A stretch of 64,000 bases of DNA from Haplomitrium mnioides (lineage: Eukaryota; Marchantiophyta; Haplomitriopsida; Calobryales). The translations under genes and the position numbers were made by a program. The DNA lies in the NCBI GenBank assembly GCA_049999725.1, contig JBNGIS010016942.1, positions 1 through 64,000 on the forward strand. Direction: 5' to 3'. The notes below the pieces were generated by a model. That model was given only the letters and a program-made list of their open reading frames with translations. It did no database searches and was not told the origin of the DNA. Shown here one piece after another: positions 41,180-52,582 of the stretch; position 1 is the stretch's first letter, and each line of letters begins with the position of its first letter.

Positions 41180-42830
41180 TCAGATCTAAGGACTGAGGAT
41201 GCAACTTTAACGTGTTTTACACTTAAACCAAATCTTAGACCTTATGCATTTGATGATGTTGCTACAACTACACACCCACACATTGAGGATGTGAATGTGC
41301 TTGCTAGAGTAAAGTTAGTTAAAACAATAGTAAAAGATGCCACACCAAAAACAAAAAAGGGCACACCTCTAGGTTGTAAGGATTTTCGTTGAAGACAAAG
41401 AATAAATCCTATACAAATATCCAACCCCAAGTTTAAAATTCATCACTATTGAACTTGAAGCTATTCTTCCAACAAAAAACAAGAAAACCTTTATACACTA
41501 TACACACATACAAAAAGTCTTGTTTAGATAAAATGCTAAAATTGATGACTAATTATCATTCCATATATCACCAAAATCACTAATGATACACGAAACCCAC
41601 TCACATTTCAGAAAACACAAAATAGAGCAGATTTTCCATTATGGAAGAATGCATTCAATTCAGAATTAACTCACTTCTTAAGAGACATGATTTTGGTCAT
41701 GTAATATTAATACTACAAGATGCAAATTGTATAGTTTATCAATTCATTTTTGCTAGGAAAAAAAGAAAGAAAGGTGAAGTTACACGATATAAAGCTTGAC
41801 TAGTTGCCAAACAGTATACACAAATATATGGCATTGATTATTAATTCATATATTGAGCAACTATGGATGCCATAACATACATATATGATTGCCCTCACAA
41901 AGATTCATAAATTGGTTATGTATTTAAAGAATGCAGTGATGACCTACCTATATAGCAACGTGGATACTGAAATTTCTATGAAAGCTCCTTTTGAACTACT
42001 CAAGAGAGTAGTGTTTCATATTCAAAGGGAGAGGCTAAACAAACTAGACACAGATTTATCATCTAGCATTTATCAAATTACTAATACAAAGAAGACTGAA
42101 CCTATTTTTGAAAAATAATTGGTGTGCTACACACAACCAATTAGCCTACAACATAAAAATGGTGTGTTATACACACCTAATCAGCCTATAGCTGATGAAT
42201 TCTTTAGTAGGACTCCTACTCAGCACTAGAAAGGGAAAACAAAATGGAGGTGATTGAACCAAGAAGAAACAAAAACTTGTTAATGTGCTACACACTAAAG
42301 AACATTAATCTGAATGTGTATTTGAATGCTCCAAAAACGAAGCAAAGGAATGAATTTTAAATATAGGTACTATGCTCTATATATGGCATCAAATAGAATG
42401 AAAAAATCAGGTACAAAACATTCAAAGTAGAGATTCTTGCTAAACTTTGTTAATGAAGATACTGCACCTTGTTTATTTTTTGAAATATATGGGAAAGGAA
42501 TTCATTATACTTGCAATATACATAGATCACATCAAAATATTTGGAATTCCCACATTGTTTACAAGAAAAATACAAACATTGAAAGGAATCTTTGAGATAA
42601 AAGACATTGGTCCACCAAGCTCTTCTCTTGGAATTCACCTTGATTATCTCAATGATGGCATTCTTATAAGTCATACCACATATACAAAGAAAATTCTTAA
42701 GCATTTCAATCTTAAACACTCACAACATATAAGTAATCCAATGGATTCAAGATCAAAATATACCCCACTCCATTCATGTGGTAAATGTATCAAGAAAAGA
42801 AATCTATTATTTCCTCATTGATTTTTAATA
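41176..42830 (+). pseudogene. copia-2 reverse transcriptase
   Basis: After a spacer with no clear frame, GEVTRYKA, LVAKQYTQIYGIDY and ATMDAITYI (about 41775-41885) mark RT fingers. The palm in frame 42447-42821 reads FEIYGKG-like residues and FIILAIYIDHIKIFG; YIDH at 42519-42530 has lost the second catalytic Asp of YVDD. DIGPPSSSLGIHLDYLNDGI and HTTYTKKILKHFNLKH follow as expected for the thumb. No RNase H follows; another element begins after 42830. Confidence 0.82.
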
Positions 42831-42959
42831 TGAAAAGTTATTTGTTCATGCGAAGTCCAAAAGTGATGTCTTTTCTAAGTTTCATAGTTTTTGAGTAGTA
42901 GGAGTACTAGTGGTACATGAGAAGACATTTGTGGAAGGAGAGAATTTTGTGCTAAACTT

Positions 42960-43670
42960 TCTGAAAGGCAGAGCAAACAGCGAGTGACAAAGGATTTGGT
43001 AGTGGCAAAAAACATTGGGAATCAATATGACCATGGAGATGATCCACTACCACTAAAGGAGGCGTTATTGAGAGAGGATACCCATGCATGGGAGGTGGTT
43101 TTCTAAGGAGGAACTTGATTCACTCTATAAAACTAGACCAAAACTCTAAACCAAGTTTCTCAAGGGGAGGAAAGCTATGGAGTGTAAGTGGGTACTCAAG
43201 GTTAAGTACTAAGTTAATGGGTATGTGGAAAAATACAAGGTAAGGCTGGTTGCCAAAGGATTTACATAGATGACCAGGGTGGTTTACCCACAAACCTTTG
43301 CACATGTTGCAAAGTTTTCTTCAATTAGGTGTTTGTTGGATGTTACTACAATAATGGACTAGAAAGTAAATCAAGTGGATTTGAAGATGGGATCCTTAAA
43401 TGGAGATCTTAAGTGAGAGATGTATTTGCAGCAGCTTAAAGAATTTGTTGTGAGGGAGGAATGCTTTGTGTACAAATTAAACAAGGCCTTATATAGCCTC
43501 AAGCAAGCGTCAAGGGCATGGTATGAGCGGAATGACACACATCTAATAGAGAACAACTTTAGGAAGAGTGATAAATATCATAGTATTTACACCTTGAGAG
43601 GAACATTGTGAGTTTTGTGAGATATGTAGATGACATAGTGATGATCAACATTTTTGTGTTCTTACTTCCT
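42960..43670 (+). pseudogene. copia-3 reverse transcriptase fragment
   Basis: ECKWVLKVKY, KYKVRLVAKGFT, VVYPQTFAHVAKFSSIRCLL, VNQVDLKMGSLNGDL, EMYLQQLKEFVV, YKLNKALYSLKQASRAWYER and, one frame over, FVRYVDDIVMIN: a nearly complete copia RT palm with intact YVDD at 43623-43634. Stops at 43209, 43267, 43362 and 43414 break it. It belongs to a different copia family from copia-2. It is cut off after 43670 by the end of copia-4 (-). Confidence 0.88.
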
Positions 43671-43734
43671 CTGTCCTACTATTCTCACCTATTGTGGATT
43701 GTTGTTGTTGTGTTATTATCAATTTGTTTTTGAT

Positions 43735-44800
43735 AATTCCAACAATTTGTTGGCTCTTCCAAAAGGAGTTGATCATCATGATTTAAAGTAGAATGAGATT
43801 AACGTGATGCAAATGCTTTGACATATTGTTCAAGGTCTTGTTCTAATTCCAAAAAAACTCTATGTGGCTCTACTATAGAATTGTTTATGTTGTCTTTATA
43901 TAGTTTGACTAGATGTGAGGGTACTCTTCATTCTATTCGTATATATTCTAGAGTTTCACAAGTGAAGCATTCCAAGGAGTTAGTATTCCTATTTGTTGAG
44001 GTTGTGAAGCTTCCTTGTCATGGACCTCTCCCTAAAACATTATTCTAGTTTTGCAACCTTTGACAATTGTTCATTCTTTCTACACCTCTGTCTTTGAGTT
44101 ATGCCTTGTGTGTGGAAATTTTCCAACCCTCACCTTGAAGGTACCCATGCTCTTGGCATACTTATGTATAGTATTGGCATCATATGCTATTGGTGTAACT
44201 AATTTTGTTGGGGGTGGGAGGGTTTTAGGTGGTCTTGATTTGGAACTCTCAAGAAGCAATATTTGGCGCTTCTTGGCTAAAAGAAATTGTGTAATCAATT
44301 GTGAATATTAGCAAAAGTTCATATTTTTGCATCGGGTAGAAAAGATGAGGTTAGCAAGGTGGAAGGTTGACAAAACTTTTTCAATATGTTCAACATCATC
44401 AAGTGGTTGTATGCATACTACCAACTAGAACACTATCCAAAATAATTCACTATTGTATTACACTATTTTCTTATAGTCATAGACTTTCACGATGATTTTG
44501 TCATGTTGCACATCATGTAAGGATCTCAACCTCATATGGTCAAATTGTAATTTTTGTTCTTCCTATAGTATTCTTGGGTTACATTATTTGAGGTATTTGG
44601 TTTTTTAAGATTTTGCTTGATAATGTCGTATCAAAATTAATGCCTTGTCTTTTTTTAGGGTGGGGCCATCTTCTATGAGAATGATCTCTTGTATATTTCT
44701 TGTAGTTAGGTGGCCTTCCATGTCTAGACTTCGTGAAAGGTAGTCATTCCAATCAATGGTCAATTCACAAAAATTCAGGTTTTGTATTGTAGTCATCTCT
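43735..44800 (-). pseudogene. gag: copia-4 gag and protease start
   Basis: On the minus strand LNFCELTIDWNDYLSRSLDM and KKDKALILIRHYQAKS begin the gag, matching the copia-1 gag (NYLSWSLDAAAHL, RHHLSN). EHIEKVLSTFHLANLIFSTR and LITQFLLAKKRQILLLESS follow, then a tail and DLEQYVKA, DDQLLLEEPTNC (about 43740), also found in copia-2. So copia-2 and copia-4 are of one family in opposite orientation. The element ends abruptly against copia-3. Stops at about 44604, 44410 and 44320 break it. Confidence 0.8.
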
Positions 44801-45341
44801 ATTCTATGATTGATTTTCCAAGGTTTAAAAAATTCCTAGTGGATTTGCTATGGTTGGGCTAAAAGGTTGTCAAGAGGGGAAAGTATAGCAGTCCTTGATG
44901 TTTTAGTTGTTCAAAGTAAAGTTAAATTTATTTCAAATAAAGCTCATCTCTTATAAGTGGTCTATTTATTCTTTGTGTAGTTAAGTGCATTATTCAAGCA
45001 TCTTGCTATAGAATTGTAAATGTTTGGTATAGATTAGCTATAATAAAATTGTCAAAAGATATATTGAGAATTAGTTGTAATTAAGTAGATCTTCAATTAT
45101 TATAGAAGTAGCTTGGCTTCATTGTGTATTCAAGAGTATCTCCAATAATTATTCCACCATCCACACATTTAAAGCTACCACTGTATATTTTTCTCACTTT
45201 AGCTCTTGAGCATGAAAATTAATATATAAAAAATTTGTCTTCGAATTTCAAGTCTCTACTACTTTTTTGGCATGTACACATTTTCCCACAATATCCCAAT
45301 GAAAACACCAATTAATCTTAAAATTGAATCAAACAGAGTTT
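44801..45341. other. AT-rich stretch, probable 5' leader of copia-4
   Basis: No gene. It lies upstream of the copia-4 gag on the minus strand and ends in a (TA)n tract. No LTR ends could be identified. Confidence 0.4.
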
Positions 45342-45374
45342 TATATATATATATATATATATATNNNNNNNNNN
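45342..45374. repeat. (TA)n microsatellite and 10-N gap
   Basis: TATATA run (45342-45364) followed by ten Ns (45365-45374). True length unknown. Confidence 0.95.
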
Positions 45375-45381
45375 TGTAATT

Positions 45382-45430
45382 ATTCTACTAGCCTCATGCA
45401 AAATTTACCCCATTCCATTCTTACATTTCT
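45382..45430 (+). repeat. Direct repeat flanking copia-5, copy A
   Basis: ATTCTACTAGCCTCATGCAA and CCCATTCCATTCTTACATTT recur at 48481-48536 (copy B) and, more weakly, at 52435-52475 (copy C). It ends at the left LTR of copia-5. The three copies may be an LTR edge of another family. Confidence 0.65.
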
Positions 45431-45778
45431 TGATAGATCAAAGAGGTGAGAATTCTCAATGCTCGTACTATTAACTTCTTCTCATATGCTTTATAACAAA
45501 AGTAGTTCTACATCAAGCAACCGAGAGTGTGTTTGGTAAGTGCCCTTCAATGTTTTTTATACTCATAAGACTAACCTCTTTAACCACACAAACTAAAATA
45601 CATCCTCAACGAGACAATACAAAACTACCTTGTCAACCACACAATACAAAAATACATAAGCATAAGGATTTACCGTAGTCCAAATAACTAATCTACAATA
45701 GATACATATATATCCTATATACACCAGCATAACACCAGCCATACAACCAGAATACCAGATCACACTAGTATACCAAAA
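45428..45778 (-). repeat. copia-5 3' LTR (351 bp)
   Basis: Aligns with 47973-48418 through TGAGAATTCTCAATG, CACACAATAC and CTAGTATACCAA. Its outer TG has become TT on the element strand (TTTTGGTATAC against TGTTGGTATAC). About 95 bases seen in the 5' LTR are absent. Confidence 0.8.
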
Positions 45779-46200
45779 GTAGAACAAATTTTCGCAACTT
45801 CTCTATGCCTAATGACCTGGTAAAAATATGAGCCACCTCATCCTTGATGTTGAAAAATTCTAGACCAGCCATCTTTGCTAAAACTTTCTCCCTCACATAG
45901 TGAAAATGCACCTCAATGTGCTTTGAGCATGAATGAAAAAATTCATTGTTGGCCAGCCAAATGCTACTTCTATTGTCATAGCAAACCTCCAATGGTCTAT
46001 TCACACAAACTCCCATGCATAAGTTTGAGCATACATGCCACCTTGCATGTAGCCATGGCTGCACCACTATACTCAACGTCTATGCTTGACATGTGTTGGT
46101 TGCTTCTTGATGTTGTATGTTTTCCCAGGGTTGCCAAATGAAAATACCAATCTACTTGTTGATCTTTGATCACTTGCACTCCTTTCCCAATTTGCATCTC
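45779..46200 (-). pseudogene. copia-5 RNase H
   Basis: Minus strand: GVQVIKDQQVDWYFHLATLG, NQHMSSIDVEYSGAAMATC (where copia has STxEAEY), VCYDNRSSIWLANNEFFHS (Asp in YDNRS), HIEVHFHYVREKVLA and EVAHIFTRSLG. This is the complete end of a copia pol and stops just before the 3' LTR. The DSSTEAEY Glu has become Val-Glu with shifted spacing. Two overlapping frames hold it. Confidence 0.87.
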
Positions 46201-46960
46201 TAAACAAAAAATATGGAACTTCTTATCACTCTAGAAAAATAGCATACTAAATTGTGGAATTCATATATCAAAGAATACTAGGCACTGCATCAAGGTGTGG
46301 CTTCCATGGACTTTGTACAAATTGACTTACCAAACCGACATCATAACTCAGGTCTGGTCTTGTGATGGTGAGGTAAATTAGACTTCCTACCATCTGTTTG
46401 TAATTGGTGGGATTTTTCACAAACTGTCCTTAGTGATTATTCAGTTTAGATTTCTGATCCAAAGGAGTTGCAATTAGTTTGCAACTTATCATACCATATT
46501 TGGACACCTTGACATTATATAGATACCCTTCTCTTTTTTAATCACTTCAATGTCAAGAAGTAACTCAACTCTCCAAGATCCTTTATCTTACTCTTCCAAT
46601 GGGCTTATACTTTTTCCTTACTTATATCTTGCATTCAATTTCTACTCATATTGAGATCATCTACATAAATGAGAATAAACATGGTAACTTTCTATATTTT
46701 TTGGATGTATAGTCAATAGTTTGCATCAAAAACCTTCAACCTCATTGTCACAATATATTCACCTATCTTGTTGGACAATATATATGGTGTTTGCTTTAAC
46801 CCATGCATTGTTTTCTTCAATCTGCAAACATGGTTTGGATTCTCCAAATCAACAAATCATAGTGGTTGCGTCATATACACATTTTCTTCTAATTCTCCAT
46901 GCAAAAACACATTATTTACATCCATTTAGGCATACTACCACCATGTCACTCTCTTTCTTA
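46201..46960 (-). pseudogene. copia-5 reverse transcriptase
   Basis: Minus strand: FLHGELEENVYMTQPL, FVDLENPNHVCRLKKTMHGL, FILIYVDDLNMSR (YVDD intact at 46667-46656), KIKDLGELSYFLTLK and, near 46380, residues of the thumb with frameshifts. The first half of RT (before FLHGELEE) is missing; at about 46960 the frame continues straight into gag sequence. Confidence 0.87.
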
Positions 46961-47420
46961 CCATCTTAATAATTCATCAACTATTGAGCTAGTGAGTTAA
47001 TTATCAAAGCATAGGCATTGATATTGAATTTTTTCTTTCTACAAATTTAAGAGATCTATTTGGAGTGACAATTTCCTTGCATCTTATGTGATTGCATATC
47101 TATTCTTCAAAATATCCCAAGCTTACTTGGGTGTATTTTGTGCACATACATATCCCATCATTTTATCATCAACACTGAAAGTAAGCTAGTATAGAAACTT
47201 ATGTATTTTCTTATTATAACTCTTAAAATGCTTGCATTTCTTCAGCGGATGGGTTCTCACTCAATACATACTCCAATTCAACACCAATGATAAAATCCTA
47301 GAATCCTTTGCCTTTGATGAAGTTGGTCATTCTCACAAATCAAACACTCTAGTTATTTTCATTTAATTCCTCATTCACAATTTCATAAGTTCAATCAACC
47401 ATTTTGAATTCTCAAGTGAT
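46960..47420 (-). pseudogene. copia-5 gag N-terminal piece fused to RT
   Basis: Minus strand: ENPSAEEMQAF, MMGYVCAQNTPK, AWDILKNRYAI, DARKLSLQIDLLNL and INAYALIINSLAQ are typical of copia gag (the AWDIL motif in particular). It runs into RT at about 46960 without protease or integrase, so a deletion of some 2.5 kb must have joined them. Stops at 47137 and 47061 add to the damage. Confidence 0.75.
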
Positions 47421-47957
47421 TCAAGAGTTTGTGTCACCTCTTGTGACTATCTTTGATATCACATTATATAGCATACATCTAAAACATAAATGTCTATATG
47501 ATATATGTTTGAATTCAAGGTCATGGTAACCAAAAAATCTGATGCGACCTTCAATCCCTAGTGTTCTTCATGATAATAGAACCAAATCATATGGAGGAAG
47601 ATGAAAACACAACTCATTGTTCTTCACGATACTAAAACCAGATCATATTGAGGAAGATGGAAACACAACTCACTATTGAAAAACGTGTCAAATTGCAGAA
47701 TATAAAATACACAAAATCAAAGTCTCGATACACCAATAGTCAATTCGTAAGACATGCAAAAATCAAAGACAAAAATCCCTATAAGTCAAGATAGAAAATT
47801 AGTAGAAATAAAGTTTGTGCAACCAATAACCATGATTGCAAATAGCAGTGGGTCAACTTTGAAGAAGCACTAAATCGAATTTTGTTTTGTTGGAGATCGA
47901 CTCAATTTCCACTAAACAATTTCTCTCTATTCATGAACCTTAGACTCTATTCATGAA
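47421..47957 (-). other. copia-5 5' leader
   Basis: Non-coding stretch between primer site and gag. It contains an internal direct repeat of about 60 bases (CTTCATGATAATAGAACCAA near 47567 and CTTCACGATACTAAAACCAG near 47624). No promoter or frame is seen. Confidence 0.5.
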
Positions 47958-47972
47958 CCTACTTTGATACCA
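47958..47972 (-). promoter_or_regulatory. copia-5 primer binding site (initiator tRNA-Met type)
   Basis: The minus strand reads TGGTATCAAAGTAGG immediately after the LTR end ATTTATTAACA. It differs from the usual plant site TGGTATCAGAGC by one base in the first eleven. The tRNA-iMet pairing is established for this motif. Confidence 0.85.
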
Positions 47973-48418
47973 TGTTAATAAATCAAATTGACATAGTTGA
48001 GAATTCTCAATGCCAACACTATCAGCTTCTTCTTATATACTTTGCAGCAAACTTATTTTGAAAGCAAGCAAAGAAAAGTTTGTTGAGTGAGTGCCTCTCC
48101 CACCTTTTTAAACTCATAAAGACAACCTCTTTAGACACTAAAACTAAAATACATCCTCAGCCACACAATTCAAAACTACCTTCCCAGCCACACAATACTA
48201 AAATACATAAGAATATACCCTAAACCAAATACTTTATCTATATAAAAACATATATACACTACATACAAAGAGGAATATAGCCCAAACCAAATACCTAATC
48301 TATATGTTTATATATACGAAGCTAGACAACCAGCCATACAATCAAAATACCACATCACCATAGTATAACAACATGATATACCAACAATACAATAGCATAT
48401 CATACTAGTATACCAACA
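47973..48418 (-). repeat. copia-5 5' LTR (446 bp)
   Basis: On the plus strand it runs from TGTTAATAAATC to ACTAGTATACCAACA; ends TGTT/AACA. It contains two similar blocks (CCAAACCAAATACCTAATCT at about 48282 and CTAAACCAAATACTTTATCT at about 48220) that explain part of its excess over the 3' LTR. Confidence 0.82.
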
Positions 48419-49751
48419 ATAGAATGAGTGACAAAGATCAAAATCTCAATAACATTCACATTTTTCCCCATCACAAAACTATTCTACTAGTCTTATGCAA
48501 AATGTTCCCGACTCCATTCATTTATTTACATTTTTTCTAGTTGTAGCGATAAGGGAATCCCCACAATTTGAGATTTATCCTTTTCCAGGTTCTTTTACTC
48601 GGGAAGGACAGTGGTTTGTGACAAAAGAGTCTTATTTCTCAAAGAAATCTTCACTTCCAGCATCCAGAACAATCCAAGGTTCACAATCACCTTCTTCAGG
48701 CTCCAAATCAGATTCCAGAAATTCCATAAACTTTGGAACTCAACCGTTCGACGCCATTTTTCTCATGGAAGCTTCACCGTCGTTTCGCTAGTTCCTTCAG
48801 ACTTTGGAAATCCCTCTTCAGACTTAAGCTCAACCACTTCCGAATCCAAACTTCTGACTCCTCTAGCGTAAAATTTCGCTATTCCTCTCCTTTTGCCACG
48901 CGTCCTTTCGATGCTTTGGATCCTTCTTATCTTGTTTCCACGTTCGCTCTTTTGACTCCCACTTCCACCAAATTTGTGCTTTATTTATGCTCGCGCATCC
49001 TTCGAACAATCCGTTTTCTCCCTTACGAATCACAAGGACAAAGGAGAAGCTTCTCTAGCTCTCCTATCTTCTTCTTTTCCCTCTCTTCCCTTTGTAACTG
49101 GTTACACTGTAGTTTTCGGATTTAAGATTAACACCTTGAGCAAAGGATTGGAAATTCCCAGTGATCCCCAGTCCATTGACTAGGACTCAACCCCACATAT
49201 CTGTCGACCTGCACGGTTAATTCTCACCGATTCTTCCCCTTAATCCTTTTTCCTTTTTCACAAGGCTCCTACTCCCCTCAGCGATCAGGTAGGCCCTATG
49301 ATCTGCTCGGGATACACCTCCTTACCACAGTCAACTCCCTTCTTAGGTCGCGTTATTGATTCTATTTCCCTCAAACCCCTCTAAATTCTTTCCGAAATGC
49401 ATTAGTGGATTCTGTTTTTTCCCTCCGAACAACAATTCGCAAATAAACGATTATGAGATTTCATCCAAATTAAGTTCTTTCATTTGCATCCAGAACAAGT
49501 TTGATCTCTCTTTCTCGCTTACGCGAATTCTCTTCTTTACTCCGAATTGAAACATAGAATACCACTTTGGAAAGTCTGAAAAGAAGCCAAGAGTGCTTTA
49601 CTTCATAAAATTGCAATGAGACTTGAATCGGCAACTTGCCTCTTCAGAATCAACAACTATAACAACCTGTAGTTTAACGTCCTGAGGAGACTTATACAAA
49701 TGCAAGACTATTCGAAATGACACTTTTGAAGCGATAGAAGGACCTTCTCAT
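48419..49751. other. Stretch without recognised gene
   Basis: Starts with copy B of the direct repeat (48481-48536). Several Ser/Phe-rich frames on the plus strand (48495-49125) show no motif and overlap each other in all frames; I take them as chance. The right part could be 3' non-coding sequence of the minus-strand ORF that ends at 49752. Confidence 0.5.
48481..48536 (+). repeat. Direct repeat, copy B
   Basis: ATTCTACTAGTCTTATGCAA and ACTCCATTCATTTATTTACA match copy A at 45382-45430 with a few changes. It lies 62 bases beyond the copia-5 5' LTR. Confidence 0.65.
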
Positions 49752-51909
49752 CTAAGGTAACTTAAAAATGTCATCCCAAGAATTTACTCGGAATAAATCC
49801 TGAGTTACTTCTGAGTATCTCCGCTCCTCTAGAGCTGCCAATTGCTCTCGCACGTTCGACACCTCCTGATTGGCCTTATGTAACTTGAAAACAAGCCTTT
49901 GTATGCTTACATCCATCCTATCCAGAGTTGCGTTTCGGACCTGCTGAACCTTGTCCCACATTTGTTTTAATCCCTTCGCATCACAAGCGGATTTCAATAG
50001 ATATTCCGAAAATTCTCGTGTCTCTCTTTCCAAGGTGTCCCTTTGCCATTCTGCCAACTTCCTTTGCATTGTATTTGCTCGATTCTCCTGGATGGATTTT
50101 GATGTTTGGAGCGCTTGATACAATTGCCTCCATTCCTTCTCCTTCTCTTTGTGAGTACGCTTATGTGCCTCCATCCCTGCCATTTCACTGATCAGTTTGT
50201 AGGCTTCGGACTCCAACAACACCTTTTCTCCGAAGAGTTGTTGGCTCTTCCTTCTTTCCTCGTGAAGCTCCTTTTCTACCTTCGAGAACTTCTCCTCCTT
50301 GAAATAGAAGCTCTCTTCTCTTTGCTTCAACAAAGCTTCCAACGTTGCAATTCGCTTTTGCAACGTCTCCACTTGAGCCAATTTCTTGGAATCTCTCTGC
50401 TTCTCTTTTTGCAATTGTGCCAAGGACTTCCGAAGAATCTTAGAAGTCTTCCTTTCTTCTTTGATTGTTTTCTCCAATCGCCCCTCCTTGATTTCAATCT
50501 TCTGTTTTAACAATTGAAAGGTACTCAACAAGTTTTCGGACTTAGTATCGGATTCTCGCTCAATCATTTTCACTTTCTTCTCAATAGCCGGAGGCTCATT
50601 CGATGACTCATCTGAAGTCGTTTTCTGGATTTCCTCTGCCTCACTTTTTCCTTCATTCTCTTCCTCCACTAGGCATACGCCTGCATTGTGGCCTTCATCC
50701 TCCATTGGACTCAACACTAGCTGTAAACGACCCTCCCCCGATCTTGCATTACGTACCTCTACAAGCACTACATCGGGCTCCTCTTCTTCGACTTCTAGAA
50801 TTGCCGTTGAGCTTGCCATGGAATCCCTTCTAGGATCCGAGCTTGGACCCGCTCCATCCCCCTTTTTCTGGGCCTCTCACTGGGCATCAAGTTCCTCCAG
50901 TGTTCTGCCTCAATCGGCACTTCCTTCTCCCAAATCTATCATATTGATGGTTTGCCCCTCTCCTGGCTTTCGACATGCTAAGGGGTACACTCTAGTATCT
51001 TTAGAGACCTTCCTTGCGCCTCCTGCTTGATTAAACTTAGCCACCCAAATTTCCTTTGAGTCGGTTCGAGCCCTCTTCTGCAGTTTCGGATAAGGCAAAT
51101 TGGAAATTCGGATTTCCACTCTTTCTCTTGGAATTGGATCAATGGAAGGCATCTTCCATGGTTTCGTTCCAGGCTTACTTGGGACTCCATCCGTCCATAC
51201 TATCTCTTCTAAAATTGTCCTCTGGTCTCTTGCCAACAAGTCACGCTCTTTCGAAGTACAAACTATGTTGGCTTCCATATGATGTAGAATGAATGTAGCA
51301 TACCAGATTACCAGACTCTTTCCCTAGCTGATCTGAAAATAGGTAAGGATCCTACTATAAATAAACTGGGCCATCCCCTTGGTGTGTCCTCTCCATGCGT
51401 TCAACAAAACAAAAAGATTGGTCTTCGTAACATATCTGAGCTTTGGCTGAAAAAGAATTGTGCCAAAAACTTGCACAAATTCTTGCAAACAAGGGATCGG
51501 TTATTTCTTGGATCTTGCAACCATCATTGGTAACAAATGGATCGGGACAGAGATAGGAAAGATGCTCATTCTGCTTCAATCTCACTTTTGGGTTATCAGT
51601 CTCAGGAAGATGGTAAATTTTCCTTACCACTTCTTCGTTGTAATGCACAAATTCCCCTCTAAAGGAGAACACCAATTCTCCATTGACTACTTCCACTCTC
51701 TCTAAATTCCCCTGGCTGATCATACTTTGCAAGTTATGATCCCAGATCCTCCCCGCGAAGTTCCAAAGCCCTCGGCTCCTCATTACCTTCCTCAAGTCAT
51801 AGGAAATTGCCAGCAGGTGGGGACTCTTCACCGGCCCCGTAGGCACAAACTCTCCATCACCCTTCATTTCCTTGGCTTGCATCTCTTCCGCTATCGGAAC
51901 TACCTCCAC
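49752..51909 (-). pseudogene. Plant-mobile-like N-terminus plus long coiled coil (about 700-residue ancestor)
   Basis: Three minus-strand frames form one protein. 51909-51355 reads MEVVPIAEEMQAKEMK, SRGLWNFAGRIWDHNLQS, GELVFSFRGEFVHYNEEVV and RKIYHLPETDN; this order (strand-strand, then a helix before LP) recalls the putative plant transposon protein domain of non-autonomous retroelements, but I could not search it. After one frameshift near 51360, LVIWYATFILHHMEANIVC leads into 51278-50910; two TGA codons (50912, about 50879) then separate it from 50819-49752, in the same frame: 355 codons, acidic at first, then about 220 residues of heptad-like Lys/Glu/Leu (coiled coil) and the end SWDDIFKLP. 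Host gene relic or element ORF; undecided. Confidence 0.55.
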
Positions 51910-52582
51910 AGGAATTCTTTCAGTCTCTGCTGGAACAACTTATTCGAATAGAAAATGCTTCTGCTCGAATCTCCTAGTAACGACTTGTCCTCCCTTGGCT
52001 CTCGACACTCTCCACGATCTACTTGGTATGGCTACCTTGTTTGATAAAACAAACAACCAATTCAAACTTTCGGGAAACCGTTTAACAACCCCCTTTCATA
52101 AAACCAGCAAACGGTGCCCTTCCGCATCCGCTATCGGACACTAATCTGACCGTTGGCTCTTCCGAAGCCCTTTCTTGGACTGCCTTCTCACTCCGCCTTT
52201 CGGTTATGTTCTTAAAAACCACTTCAGAAAATAATTTTGAATAATCTGAAGGACTTTTCACTGATCTGACATCCGCTTCTTACTTCTCATCTTCCACAGA
52301 CTCCCAAAGATAGATTTTTCCCCAATTTTCTCTTCTCTGAAACTCTCTGCAGGCTTCTTTTGCTTTAAATTTTTCCAAATAGGCTCATTTCCAAATAATC
52401 GTGTGGAACTCTGCGTCACACTAGTCATGTAGCGTTTCTACTAGCATGATGAAAAATGCACCCCACTCCATCCCTTCTCCTTCTATTACAACGATTAGAT
52501 AAGATGTTGGAGAATAAATGGAAAAAGTATCACAAGGCTCTTTAACAAGATGACTTCAGAACTCCAATTCTGCTTTTCAGGT
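51910..52582. other. Stretch without recognised gene
   Basis: Upstream of the minus-strand ORF, so perhaps its 5' region. Copy C of the direct repeat is at 52435-52475 (TTTCTACTAGCATGATG, CACCCCACTCCATC). No TATA or start could be singled out. Confidence 0.45.

Larger units (their letters stand above)
39797..42830 (+). mobile_element. copia-2: internal part of a Ty1/copia element
   Basis: Order: end of gag, protease, integrase, RT, that is integrase before RT as in copia. No LTRs are found at either side. A (TA)n tract with a gap splits it at 41071-41175. It is of the same family as copia-4 on the other strand, which shares DLEQYVKA and DDQLLLEEPTNC. Every domain has stops. Confidence 0.82.
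45428..48418 (-). mobile_element. copia-5: internally deleted Ty1/copia element with both LTRs
   Basis: Minus-strand order: 5' LTR (48418-47973), primer site TGGTATCAAAG, leader, gag start, then directly RT and RNase H, then 3' LTR (45778-45428). Protease, integrase and most of gag are missing, so the element is a deletion derivative of about 3.0 kb. The LTRs have diverged by indels (351 and 446 bp). The five bases on the two sides (ACATT and ATAGA) do not match, so the target duplication has decayed or the ends are slightly off. Confidence 0.85.

Noticed and set aside
48495-49125. Overlapping plus-strand Ser/Phe-rich frames
   Set aside because: All frames are open in the same area, with no motif and no start context; likely chance.
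50106-50510. 134-codon plus-strand Leu/Phe-rich frame
   Set aside because: Antisense of the coiled-coil ORF; Lys/Glu codons read backward give Leu/Phe.
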